A stretch of 64,000 nt of DNA from DATHKG01 sp035489435 (lineage in GTDB: Bacteria > Bacteroidota > Bacteroidia > Chitinophagales > Chitinophagaceae). Each line of letters starts with the position of its first letter. The first letter of the stretch is position 1. Of this stretch, positions 33,472 through 42,643 are shown in pieces. The notes beneath the pieces are model-generated. The model was not told the DNA's origin and made no database searches. It worked only from the letters and a program-made list of their open reading frames with translations. The stretch lies in assembly GCA_035489435.1 (NCBI GenBank), contig DATHKG010000029.1; one strand, 5' to 3'. The translations under genes and the position numbers were made by a program.

Positions 33472-35877
33472 ATGCTAAGCCAATTCTTAAAATCTGCTTT
33501 CCGTAGCATCCGGAAAAACAAAACTTATAGTTTCCTGAATATTTTTGGGCTTGGGATCGGAATCGCCTGCGCCGGACTCATATTTCTTTGGGTGGAAGAC
33601 GAACTCAACTATAATAAAAATAACGCAAAAGCTGAAAAGCTTTATGAACTGAAAGTAAATTTGAAACTGGCTGGAAATCTCTTCACCATATATTCATCCC
33701 CAAGACCAATGGCAGCCGCAATGAAGACTGAAATTCCCGGTATTGCAGATGCAGCAAGATATTCAGATAACGCACAAAGACTTTTGGTTAATACAAGTGA
33801 TAAATCATTGTATAGTTTGGGCAGATATACCGACCCTTCTTTATTCCGGATGTTTAGCTTTCATTTTTTAAAAGGCAATGCTTCAAATCCATTCCCCCAA
33901 TTGTATTCAATGGTAATTACCGGGAGCTGCGCCAAAAAACTTTTTGGGAATGAAGGAAATGTTGTTGGTAAGGTTGTGCGCATAGATAACAAACAGGATT
34001 ATGTAATCAGCGCTGTTGTTGAAGATCTGCCGGAAAATTCCACCCTCCAGTTTGAATGGCTGGCTCCTTATGAGATTATTACGAATGAATTAAAGAACAC
34101 AAAGTCTATCAGCGATGCTGTGGACTGGGGTAGTTATGGCCCTATTACCTATGTGGAGCTTGAGAACAGCATAAATGTTGAAGATGTAAATTCACTCTTA
34201 AAAGGATTTATCAAACAAAAAGCATCGGATCAGAAAGCGGAAGCGTTTTTATTTCCAATGGCAAAATGGCGTTTATATAATGAGTTTGCCAATGGGCAGG
34301 AAACAGGTGGAGGTCGCATCAAACAGGTAAATATGTTTGTAACCATTGCCTGGATCATTTTGTTGATTGCCTGCATAAACTTTATGAACTTGGCTACCGC
34401 AAGCAGCCAGAAAAGAGCAAGAGAAGTCGGTGTCCGCAAGGTGCTTGGTTCCGGACGCAAAAAATTAATACTGCAGTTTATGGGAGAGGCCCTTATGATG
34501 TCGTTTTTCGCGATGCTGTTTGCGCTGATCATCATTACGGTTACCCTTCCTTTTTTCAACCTGCTGATGGAAAAAACGTTGCAACCGGATTTTGGCAATC
34601 CAAATCATATCCTCGCGATGATGGTCATCACGCTGGTTTGCGGCATCACTGCAGGTATCTACCCATCGGTGTTTTTATCATCCTTTAATCCAACGAAAGT
34701 ATTAAAAGGGTTAAGAGGCAAAAACAGCAGCGCAGTTTATATCAGGAAAGGGCTGGTAGTTACACAATTTGTAGTTTCTGTTGTTTTTATCATCAGCACT
34801 GTTATTGTCTACAATCAGATACTCCATGTCAAAAACAGGAAACTTGGCTTCAACCGCGAAAACCTGATCGAGATAAACCCGCAGCAGGATGTTTCAAAGA
34901 CTTTCCCGATAATCAGGGATCAGTTGATCCAGACCGGTATCATCCAGGATGTTGCACTAGCTGACCATTCAACACTTGTTGGGGGAAATACTGATAGCAG
35001 GTTTAAATGGCAAGGTAAACCGGGCGGGGAATCAACGACTATTGCTCACCGTCATGTGAGTCCCCAGTTCATAGCGGTATCGGGCATGCGCATTATGCAT
35101 GGCCGGGATTTCATAAATAATCCTGTTGCTGAAAATTCAAATGTGATTATTAATCAATCAATGGAGAAGTTGATGGGATCGGGGACTGCTGTGGGACAGA
35201 TTATACAATCGCCACGCGGAAATGACAACGGTGTGTTTTCCGACATGACAGTAATAGGGGTAGTGGAAGATTATGTTTATGGAAATATCTTTGGTAAGGC
35301 CGACCCGTTGATTATTTTTTGTAAACCTCCTCAAAATCAGAATTTTCTTTACCTCCGGCTGAAAGACAATATTGAAACAGAAAGTTCCCTGGCAAAAATT
35401 GAAGCCGTAATGAAGAAGTTAAACCCCGCTTATCCCCTGGAATATAAATTTGTTGATGAACAGTTCAACCAACTGTTTAAAACGGAAACACTGCTGAGCA
35501 AAATTTCCGGCATTTTTGCGGGCCTTGCCATAGTGATTTCAGCCCTTGGGTTGTTTGGGCTGGCAGCATATACTGCCGAAAGGAGAACAAAAGAGATCGG
35601 CATAAGAAAAGTGCTTGGCGCAACTGTAGCGGGTGTGACGGTACTCTTGTCAAAAGAATTTTTGCAACTCGTGATTATATCCTGCCTGGTGGCATTTCCG
35701 TTGGCCTGGTTAATCATGGATAACTGGCTGCAATCTTATGAATACCGGGCTATCATAAGCTGGTGGGTATTTGGTGCTGCAGGCCTAACTGCGATTTTGA
35801 TTGCCGTTACTACAATCAGTTTTCATTCAATAAAAGCCGCTCTTGCAAACCCGGTGAAGAGTCTGAAAACAGAGTAA
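33472..35877 (+). CDS. MacB/FtsX-type ABC transporter permease
   Basis: Second permease of this type, 801 residues, paralogous to the one at 26395. Features in order: MLSQFLKSAFRSIRKNKTYSFLNIFGLGIGIACAGLIFLWV; periplasmic domain; first FtsX core (IAWIILLIACINFMNLATASSQKRAREVGVRKVLGSGRKKL); second helix (VTQFVVSVVFIISTVIVYNQ); second periplasmic domain; second FtsX core (LGLFGLAAYTAERRTKEIGIRKVLGATV); and the terminal ALANPVKSLKTE. Like its paralogue it has no ATPase gene beside it, so both must share an ATPase encoded elsewhere or act otherwise. Confidence 0.92.
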   Translation: MLSQFLKSAFRSIRKNKTYSFLNIFGLGIGIACAGLIFLWVEDELNYNKNNAKAEKLYELKVNLKLAGNLFTIYSSPRPMAAAMKTEIPGIADAARYSDNAQRLLVNTSDKSLYSLGRYTDPSLFRMFSFHFLKGNASNPFPQLYSMVITGSCAKKLFGNEGNVVGKVVRIDNKQDYVISAVVEDLPENSTLQFEWLAPYEIITNELKNTKSISDAVDWGSYGPITYVELENSINVEDVNSLLKGFIKQKASDQKAEAFLFPMAKWRLYNEFANGQETGGGRIKQVNMFVTIAWIILLIACINFMNLATASSQKRAREVGVRKVLGSGRKKLILQFMGEALMMSFFAMLFALIIITVTLPFFNLLMEKTLQPDFGNPNHILAMMVITLVCGITAGIYPSVFLSSFNPTKVLKGLRGKNSSAVYIRKGLVVTQFVVSVVFIISTVIVYNQILHVKNRKLGFNRENLIEINPQQDVSKTFPIIRDQLIQTGIIQDVALADHSTLVGGNTDSRFKWQGKPGGESTTIAHRHVSPQFIAVSGMRIMHGRDFINNPVAENSNVIINQSMEKLMGSGTAVGQIIQSPRGNDNGVFSDMTVIGVVEDYVYGNIFGKADPLIIFCKPPQNQNFLYLRLKDNIETESSLAKIEAVMKKLNPAYPLEYKFVDEQFNQLFKTETLLSKISGIFAGLAIVISALGLFGLAAYTAERRTKEIGIRKVLGATVAGVTVLLSKEFLQLVIISCLVAFPLAWLIMDNWLQSYEYRAIISWWVFGAAGLTAILIAVTTISFHSIKAALANPVKSLKTE

Positions 35878-36002
35878 GATCATAAATTATTCAATAAAAA
35901 TATTCAAAGCCCGGATATCGGCTGGTAAAGCATCAACAAACATCTATAAAAAATCATTGGCTTCGCCAGGTAAAAAGCTGACGCATTCCATATCTTAGCA
36001 AT

Positions 36003-37895
36003 ATGAGAAAAATCATGCTGTCCCTCCTGTTTGCATTGGTAACAGGAGTACTATCCGCGCAAGACACTACCGCTGCTTACCGTAAACTAGATTCAATAGC
36101 TATCATAGATCAAAAAGTGATGATGCCCATGCGGGATGGCGTCAGGCTGGCAACCGATATTTATCGTCCGAAAGGAAATGCGAAAGCACCGATTATTTTT
36201 TCCCGCACTCCATATAATTTCAATACCTGGATAGATGGTAAAATGACAACCCGTACACTGGAAGAAGCATATAACGCGGTAAGCCGTGGATATGCATTGG
36301 TGGTACAGAATGAACGCGGCCGGTTTTTTTCAGAAGGAGAATGGGATATACTAGGCACACCTCTTACAGATGGCTATGATGCATTTGAGTGGATGTCAAA
36401 ACAATCCTGGAGTAATGGTAAGATTGGTTTAATCGGTTGTTCTTCTACTGCTGAATGGCAGATGGCTGTGGCTTCTCAAAATCATCCTGCGCTTGCAGCT
36501 ATGGTGGCACAAAGCTTTGGAGCTGGAATTGGCCGGGTTGGAAAGTTTATGGAACAGGGTAACTGGTACCGAGGTGGTGCTCAACAAATGCTTTTTACTG
36601 CCTGGCTATATGGAACCCAGGACGACATATACAAACCACGCCTGCCAAAGGATGTTACACAGGAAGACGTCCGCCGTCTGCAACGCTTTTATGATATGGG
36701 ACCGGAAATGCCAAGGGTTGACTGGGCTGCAGGCCTCAGGCATCTTCCTGTAAAAGACATAATCAAAAATGCACAGGGTCCGGTTGGGATCTATGATAAA
36801 ATGATTGCCCGCAAACCCAATGACACGGCCTGGTTTAAGGGTGGTCTTTATCATGACAACATGCCGCTGGAAGTTCCGGCTTACTGGTTCGTATCCTGGT
36901 ATGATGTTTCTTCGGCGCCGAATATTGCGCTGTTTAATCATGTAAGAAACAGTGCAAAAAGTAAGGCCGTTGCTGATAACCAGTACCTGGTAATTGCTCC
37001 AACGCTCCATTGTTCTTATAAACGCGCTACGGAAAATACCATTGTTGGTCAACGCAGTATGGGTGATGCACGCCTGAACTATGATGAACTTACCTGGAGT
37101 TGGTTCGATATGTTACTAAAGGGAGAAAATAATAAGTTCAAAGAAACCAATCCACGCGTGCGATATTTTACAATGGGTATTAATAAATGGCAACAGGCTG
37201 AAAGTTTTCCTTTGCCAAATACCGAAACCAGGACATATTATCTGAACAGTGGTGGCAAAGCAAATACCAGGAATGGAGACGGTACACTGATGCTGAAAAA
37301 GCCTGGTGCAAAGGACCTGGCTGATGGATTTAAATACGATCCCATGAATCCTGTTCCATCCTATGGTGGTAATGTATGCTGCACCGGTACTGCAGTACAG
37401 GGAGGAGCCTTTGATCAATCTGAAATGGAGTTGCGCGATGATATACTGGTTTATACTTCCGAGCCATTAAAAGAAGGCGTGGAGATAACCGGTTTTATCG
37501 AGTCGACTTTATTTGTTTCTTCGACGGGGTTGGATACCGATATCACGTTAAAACTGATCGATGTGGACGCCGATGGCAAAGCCTACAACCTGGATGAAAC
37601 CATCCAGCGTTTGCGTTATCGCGAAGGTTACGACAAGGAAGTGATGATGGAAAAAGAGAAAGTCTATAAGGTGGATCTTAGCCCGATGGTCACCAGCAAT
37701 TTTTTTGCAGCGGGTCATCGGATCAGGATTGAAGTTTCGAGCAGTAATTTCCCGCGTTTTGACCGGAACCTGAACACAGGCGGCAACAATTATGATGAAT
37801 CAAAAGGAGTGGTGGTGGAGAACAAAATACATCATTCATCGAAATACCCATCCTTGATTAAGTTACCGGTGATTTCGAAGAATACAGTTAAATGA
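36003..37895 (+). CDS. CocE/NonD (S15-like) hydrolase
   Basis: Exported hydrolase of 630 residues with signal peptide (MRKIMLSLLFALVTGVLSAQ). The alpha/beta core has MPMRDGVRLATDIYRP, the S15 family block with the typical DGVRL, and the nucleophile region LIGCSSTAEWQMAVASQNHPAL (Ser147 in G-C-S; many homologues have GSSY). The His is probably in APTLHCSYKRAT. The C-terminal jelly-roll is the X-Pro dipeptidyl-peptidase C-terminal domain (EITGFIESTLFVSSTGLDTDITLKLIDVDADGKAYNL). Family members are acyl esterases, cephalosporin or glutaryl acylases or X-Pro peptidases, so the substrate is open. Confidence 0.9.
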   Translation: MRKIMLSLLFALVTGVLSAQDTTAAYRKLDSIAIIDQKVMMPMRDGVRLATDIYRPKGNAKAPIIFSRTPYNFNTWIDGKMTTRTLEEAYNAVSRGYALVVQNERGRFFSEGEWDILGTPLTDGYDAFEWMSKQSWSNGKIGLIGCSSTAEWQMAVASQNHPALAAMVAQSFGAGIGRVGKFMEQGNWYRGGAQQMLFTAWLYGTQDDIYKPRLPKDVTQEDVRRLQRFYDMGPEMPRVDWAAGLRHLPVKDIIKNAQGPVGIYDKMIARKPNDTAWFKGGLYHDNMPLEVPAYWFVSWYDVSSAPNIALFNHVRNSAKSKAVADNQYLVIAPTLHCSYKRATENTIVGQRSMGDARLNYDELTWSWFDMLLKGENNKFKETNPRVRYFTMGINKWQQAESFPLPNTETRTYYLNSGGKANTRNGDGTLMLKKPGAKDLADGFKYDPMNPVPSYGGNVCCTGTAVQGGAFDQSEMELRDDILVYTSEPLKEGVEITGFIESTLFVSSTGLDTDITLKLIDVDADGKAYNLDETIQRLRYREGYDKEVMMEKEKVYKVDLSPMVTSNFFAAGHRIRIEVSSSNFPRFDRNLNTGGNNYDESKGVVVENKIHHSSKYPSLIKLPVISKNTVK

Positions 37896-37968
37896 TAAAT
37901 ACTGTTTACAATCCTTTGTGTGTTGCCCCTTAAAGCCTGTCAGAACCATGGTTGAAACTTATGTCCCG

Positions 37969-38325
37969 TTACTTGTCCATTAATTTAATCCAATCCTTGA
38001 CAACTTTTTGAAGATTTTCTTTGTGTTTTTTTACTTCATTCATCGAATGAAATTTTGCATATGCTTTCCCTTTTGGTCCTGGTTCGAGTACCCCGGTTTT
38101 ATCATTTAATAATTCACCTTTGTGAAATATCACTGCGACATAATCTGTTATTCTTGGATTAAATGTTGCCATTGGTTCTTTATAGTCAAAGCTTGGACCA
38201 CCCCATTTCACATCTTCCTCAAGCCTGGGACTGGCTTCACGAATAAATTTTATTACAGCTTCCATTTCTGCTTTTAGTGGATGTTTGAGTTTGTTTACAA
38301 ACTCATCAACTTTCGTGTTTGTCAT
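37969..38325 (-). CDS. DUF1801 domain protein
   Basis: Cytosolic protein of 118 residues of the DUF1801 (YdhG-like) family: VDEFVNKLKHPLKAEMEAVIKFIREASPRLEEDVKWGGPSFDYKEPMATFNP, then VAVIFHKGELL and YAKFHSMNEVKKHKENLQKVVKDWIKL. Fold resembles the SufE/NTF2-sized alpha+beta proteins; function unknown. It stands alone, downstream of nothing on its strand, with an inverted repeat in its promoter region (38362-38394). Confidence 0.9.
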   Translation of the reverse strand: MTNTKVDEFVNKLKHPLKAEMEAVIKFIREASPRLEEDVKWGGPSFDYKEPMATFNPRITDYVAVIFHKGELLNDKTGVLEPGPKGKAYAKFHSMNEVKKHKENLQKVVKDWIKLMDK

Positions 38326-38361
38326 GGCGTTAGTTGTAATTGTTTTTTTTGATTATTTATT

Positions 38362-38394
38362 TTCTTGAAAGTAACTATATTCTTTTATCAAGAA
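38362..38394. promoter_or_regulatory. Inverted repeat upstream of the DUF1801 gene
   Basis: TTCTTG (38362-38367) and CAAGAA (38389-38394) with a 21-bp AT-rich spacer, 37 bp before the DUF1801 start. Each half centre is about two to two and a half helical turns apart. Could be an operator or a weak hairpin. Confidence 0.35.
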
Positions 38395-38473
38395 TTTATT
38401 GTTTTGTAAAAAGTCATTTGCGTTACAATTATAACTCAAATATGAAGATTCTTGCTTTTGTAAATCTTTACAT

Positions 38474-39268
38474 TCACTCCTTTGCAGGCTCTTTTTTCAT
38501 AGTAGCATATGCAGAGGGTGTAACGCCAAATTGTTTGAGAAAGCTGCGCCCAAAATTTGACTGGCTGTTAAATCCGGTCATGTCACAGATTTCATAGATA
38601 CGATGCTCGCCCGCCGCGAGTAGTTCAGCCGCGCGTTTCAACCTTGTGATATTGATCAGTTCCAAAGGTGTCAGGTTGGTCACTGCACTAATCTTGCGAT
38701 AAAGCGTCGCCCGGCTGAAATTCATTTTACAGGCAAGCAGATCCACATCAAGCGAAACATTTTCCAGATTCTGCATAATTAATTCATGCAGTTGCTGCAG
38801 GAAGATTTCGTCTGCCCTGGTATGGGCAACCGTGTTGATATTTACCAGCGGCGTATTGGCAAAATGTTCACGTATCTTAAGCCTGTTCGATAGAAGATTT
38901 GCAATCTGCACTTGCAGATAGGCAGGTGAGAAAGGTTTTTCAATATAAGCATCTGCACCTTCTTCCAGACCCTGGATCTTTGACTGCAAGGTGTTTTTTG
39001 CCGTTAACAATATCACCGGGATATGACTGTTCTCAATGTTTGATTTAATCGCCCGGCACAATTCATAACCATCCATTACCGGCATCATGATATCGCTGAT
39101 CACTAACTGGATCACATCTGTACTTAAAATTCCTAATGCATCCTGGCCGTTCGTTGCCGTATAAACCTTGTAAGACTCAGAAAGATCTTCTGTAAGAAAT
39201 TCAAGGATCTCCCTGTTGTCATCTACTAATAATATTGCAGGTTTCATAGATAAGTTAGTTGAGGTCAT
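38474..39268 (-). CDS. AraC-type response regulator (separate HTCS output half)
   Basis: Response regulator of 264 residues. REC domain: ILLVDDNREILEFL, phospho-acceptor Asp59 (VISDIMMPVMDGYELC), Lys in AYIEKPFSP; then an HTH_18 domain (DLLACKMNFSRATLYRKISAVTNLTPLELINITRLKRAAELL...CDMTGFNSQSNFGRSFLKQFGVTPSAY). This is exactly the C-terminal part of hybrid two-component systems (HTCS) of Bacteroidota PULs, but here it is a separate gene. Starts at 39268 or 39247. The frame is open up to 39382, overlapping the end of the kinase in another frame. It should regulate the PUL starting at 42644. Confidence 0.92.
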   Translation of the reverse strand: MTSTNLSMKPAILLVDDNREILEFLTEDLSESYKVYTATNGQDALGILSTDVIQLVISDIMMPVMDGYELCRAIKSNIENSHIPVILLTAKNTLQSKIQGLEEGADAYIEKPFSPAYLQVQIANLLSNRLKIREHFANTPLVNINTVAHTRADEIFLQQLHELIMQNLENVSLDVDLLACKMNFSRATLYRKISAVTNLTPLELINITRLKRAAELLAAGEHRIYEICDMTGFNSQSNFGRSFLKQFGVTPSAYATMKKEPAKE

Positions 39269-39302
39269 GGTATTAAACGTTGAGATTCTAATCCCGATAC
39301 TG

Positions 39303-42300
39303 TCACACAGTTCTAGTAGTTCTTTGAGGCGCCAGGTTAAATTCAATCTCCTGGTGCATGGGCAATTCAACTTCAAACACATTCATATTATTAACCGACT
39401 TGTTAAGTTGCAATGATCCGCGATGTAATTCCGCCAGTGATCTTGCCAAAGCTAACCCTATACCGGTGCCGGTCTCACGACTGTTTTCATTTAACCGGAA
39501 AAAAGATTCAAATATTTTTTCGCGCATCTCATAAGGAATCAAAGGACCATCATTGGAAATAATCACCCGGAACGAAATATCGTCTGCAGATGGTTCCGGT
39601 AGCATGATATCAATCCGGGAATCCGCATATTTAATGGCATTATTTAATAGGTTAGAAATGATTTTATTTACCGCTTCCTTGTCGATATAAACTAGTAGGG
39701 CTTCAGGTGTTTCGATGGAGATATGGATATGTTTTTGCTCTGCCGCTGACTTAAACCTGAGTACATTATCCCGCAACAATGCCGATACATCAGTACATAC
39801 AAAGTTCAGGCTGAAGTTATTGGTTTCAGTTTTCCGGAAATCGAGCAGTTGAGTAGTGAGGTCAAGCAGCCGGTCGGTATTTCTTTGCATGATCCGCAGG
39901 TTAGATAATATAGAAGCGTCTGCATGCTGGTTGCGCATCAATTTTTCCATCGGTCCCTTTATCAGTGTCAGTGGAGTCCTGATCTCGTGGGCAACATTGG
40001 TAAAAAATTCAATCTTGGAATGATAGATTTCCTTTTCTTTTTCATGTTCCAGCAATTCAAGTTTGCGGGCATTGATTTCGGCAATACGTCCGTGATAAAA
40101 ACGCAACGCCAGCCATATAAGCGTACAAGAAATAATGAGGTATAACGTATACGCATAACTGCTCAGCCACCACGGTGGCTTCACCTGGATCTGGAGAATG
40201 GCCGGTTGTGCGTTCCAGATATCACTACTGTTGGAAGCCTTTACCTCGAACCGGTAGTTACCGGGTGGTACCCCGGTAAAATAAACCTTCCTGTTTTTTT
40301 CGAGATAGGTCCAGTTGTCATCGAGTCCTGCAAGACGGTATGCGTACTTTGTTCGTTCCGGAGCCGTGAAACTCAGTCCCGCAAAATCAAGACTGAAAGT
40401 AGACTGGTCGTGGTTCAGTATGATTTTATCCGTAAAAGTAACAGATCGCTGTAATGGAGATCCCGCCTGTTTTACACCCTGCTCTTTATCATACAATTGA
40501 AAACCGGTGATATAAACCGGTGGCAGATATTTATTAAGTATAAATTGTTCCGGGTGAAAACTGACCATTCCTTTCACGGTACCAAAATACATCCGGCCCG
40601 ATGAATCCTTGAACGCGGAGTTATAGTTGAACTGATCGCTGATGAGCCCGTTTGCCTTTGTATAAGATTTTGCTTTGCCTGATACTGGATCAAAATCAGC
40701 CAGGCCTTTGGAAGAGCTGATCCAGAAATGACCGGCACGATCTTCCAGCATTGCAAAAATCAGGTTACCCGGAAGTTCATTTGCAGTGGTGAACCTGGTG
40801 AACTGCTTGTTTTCATCAACCTTGCAGAGGCCGCTCTCAGTAGCTACCCAGATATTTTGATGGCTGTCTTCATGGATCCAGGTTACATGGTTATCGGCAA
40901 GACTAAGTTTGTTGTCTGGATGATATTTAAAATTCCTGGTTTCATGGCTCAAAGGATCGTATGTAAATAAGCCTTCAACAAAACTGCCGATCCAGAATTT
41001 TCCTTTACTATCCTGGAAAATATATGTGTAGAATGTTTCCGGCAAATCTGCGAACTCAACAAAATCATCTTTGACAACATCATGAATATAGATTCCCTGG
41101 TTGGTGGCTGCAAGTATCCGGCCCTCTTTTGATTTTGCAAGATCATAAATGAAATTTGATTTAAATCCATGTGATCTTGAATCGTAATGCTTTAGTTTTT
41201 TACCCGTTTCCAGATCAACAAGATCGAGGCCATGTTGAAAGGTACCGATCCATAATTTGTTTCCATCAACAAGTAAACCATGAATATTTGAGTTAGAGTT
41301 CCGGTTGTGAAAACTAAACTCGTCAAATAAACCGGTGGCCGGGTTCATGATGTTGAGCCCCGCGTCTTCAGTTCCGATCAACAGGTTTCCCTTTCCATCC
41401 GGAACTATTTCCCTGACCGCATTTCCGCTGATTGAGTTTACCTGGTATTGTGGAAAAAACTTTTCGAATCTTGTAAACTGGCGCGGATAATAATTTACCC
41501 CACCGAAATATGTGCCTGCCCAAACACCACCTTCGCGATCCTTACAGAAAGTGTAGACGGCATTGTCAGAAACTGAATAGGGATCATTGTAATTTTTTCG
41601 AAGCCTTTTAAATTTCTTAGTATCGGAATTGTATATGATTATACCGGACTCTGACGCTACCCATAATTCTTTATCGGAATATTGAAGGATATCCCTGACA
41701 AATAAGCCGGAATCTTCGACATCAGGAATTTTAACATCCATGTATTTTCTTTGCCTTGTATCAAAAAATTTCAGGCCCTGAGCAGCAGTGCCGATTATCA
41801 AGCGACCAGGTCCGCCAAATGTAATTTTTTGAATCCAGGTAGAGATCGGTTTTGCCGAATGCTCAAAGAGATTGTAAGACTCAAAAGTTTTTTTCGACCT
41901 GTCATACTTTTCAACAGAGCCAGATGTTGTAACAACCCAGAGTTCGTTTTGATCATCAAGGCACATCGAGGTGGCATCAAAGCGCCGCGGTTGTTTAAAT
42001 GCTTCGGTTGTTTTATTTGACTTATTGTATATTAATAAGGTGCCACGCGAAATCATCCATCTTTCATTTTTTCCGACCGCAATGATTTCTGTGATTTCCT
42101 GTGGCGGTGCAATTGACGAATAAGTAAAGGCTTCCGTGGCCGGATCGTAAATAAAAAGCCCTCCGTCTGTACCCACCCAGATGGTACCATCTTGTTCTTC
42201 AAATAAGCTATAGACAATATTTCTTCCTATGCTATTTGTATCACCGGGCTCATTGCGGAATACTTTAAATGAGTAACCATCATAGCGATTCAAACCATCT

Positions 42301-42461
42301 TTTGTGCCAAACCACATAAAGCCGTGACTGTCCTGCATGGTTGTCATCACTGCATTATTTGACAAACCGTTCTCAACCTGGAAATGATTGAAATAATATG
42401 GTTGTGCAACAGTAATGAAACTGGTAAACAGTAAGATTAATATGCATGATAACTTAAGCAC
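39303..42461 (-). CDS. HTCS-type sensor histidine kinase without its own output domain
   Basis: Sensor of 1052 residues with signal peptide (VLKLSCILILLFTSFITVAQ; GTG start). Two Reg_prop beta-propellers fill about residues 25-650 (repeats such as DSHGFMWFGTKDGLNRYDG, DGTIWVGTDGGLFIYD, HQNIWVATESGLCKVD). Then a Y_Y_Y domain (GVPPGNYRFEVKASNS), a transmembrane helix (SYAYTLYLIISCTLIWLALRF), HisKA with FFTNVAHEIRTPLTLIKGP (His near 825) and HATPase_c (NKIISNLLNNAIKYAD, ISNDGP, ETGTGIGLALARSLAELHRG). It stops 18 residues after FEVELP, where the family usually continues into REC and AraC domains; these are in the next gene, 34 bp on. It likely binds oligosaccharides from the PUL substrate. Confidence 0.92.
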   Translation of the reverse strand: MLKLSCILILLFTSFITVAQPYYFNHFQVENGLSNNAVMTTMQDSHGFMWFGTKDGLNRYDGYSFKVFRNEPGDTNSIGRNIVYSLFEEQDGTIWVGTDGGLFIYDPATEAFTYSSIAPPQEITEIIAVGKNERWMISRGTLLIYNKSNKTTEAFKQPRRFDATSMCLDDQNELWVVTTSGSVEKYDRSKKTFESYNLFEHSAKPISTWIQKITFGGPGRLIIGTAAQGLKFFDTRQRKYMDVKIPDVEDSGLFVRDILQYSDKELWVASESGIIIYNSDTKKFKRLRKNYNDPYSVSDNAVYTFCKDREGGVWAGTYFGGVNYYPRQFTRFEKFFPQYQVNSISGNAVREIVPDGKGNLLIGTEDAGLNIMNPATGLFDEFSFHNRNSNSNIHGLLVDGNKLWIGTFQHGLDLVDLETGKKLKHYDSRSHGFKSNFIYDLAKSKEGRILAATNQGIYIHDVVKDDFVEFADLPETFYTYIFQDSKGKFWIGSFVEGLFTYDPLSHETRNFKYHPDNKLSLADNHVTWIHEDSHQNIWVATESGLCKVDENKQFTRFTTANELPGNLIFAMLEDRAGHFWISSSKGLADFDPVSGKAKSYTKANGLISDQFNYNSAFKDSSGRMYFGTVKGMVSFHPEQFILNKYLPPVYITGFQLYDKEQGVKQAGSPLQRSVTFTDKIILNHDQSTFSLDFAGLSFTAPERTKYAYRLAGLDDNWTYLEKNRKVYFTGVPPGNYRFEVKASNSSDIWNAQPAILQIQVKPPWWLSSYAYTLYLIISCTLIWLALRFYHGRIAEINARKLELLEHEKEKEIYHSKIEFFTNVAHEIRTPLTLIKGPMEKLMRNQHADASILSNLRIMQRNTDRLLDLTTQLLDFRKTETNNFSLNFVCTDVSALLRDNVLRFKSAAEQKHIHISIETPEALLVYIDKEAVNKIISNLLNNAIKYADSRIDIMLPEPSADDISFRVIISNDGPLIPYEMREKIFESFFRLNENSRETGTGIGLALARSLAELHRGSLQLNKSVNNMNVFEVELPMHQEIEFNLAPQRTTRTV

Positions 42462-42499
42462 TGATATCTGTTTGCTGATTTCCTGGCTTTTGACAAGTA

Positions 42500-42538
42500 T
42501 TGATCAGGTTGATACAATTAGACTAAATATTGATACAA
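42500..42538. promoter_or_regulatory. Candidate operator, 21-bp-phased repeat
   Basis: TTGATACAA occurs at 42509-42517 and 42530-42538, starts 21 bp apart, and a related TTGATCAGG at 42500. They lie in the 182-bp divergent gap between the sensor (start 42461) and SusC (start 42644). Two sites on one face of the helix suit a dimer of an AraC-type response regulator. Function is inferred. Confidence 0.45.
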
Positions 42539-42643
42539 AACGGTTGAGCTGGAAAATATAATTCATTCAATTTACAATTCATTAACGTTTGTTGCTTCCG
42601 ACTTCGGAACATATTGAAAAACTTTCTTTAAAACAGCTTAGCC

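Noticed and set aside
38340..38597. Plus-strand frame of 85 codons opposite the response regulator
   Set aside because: Most of it overlaps the HTH coding region on the other strand and it has no support of its own.
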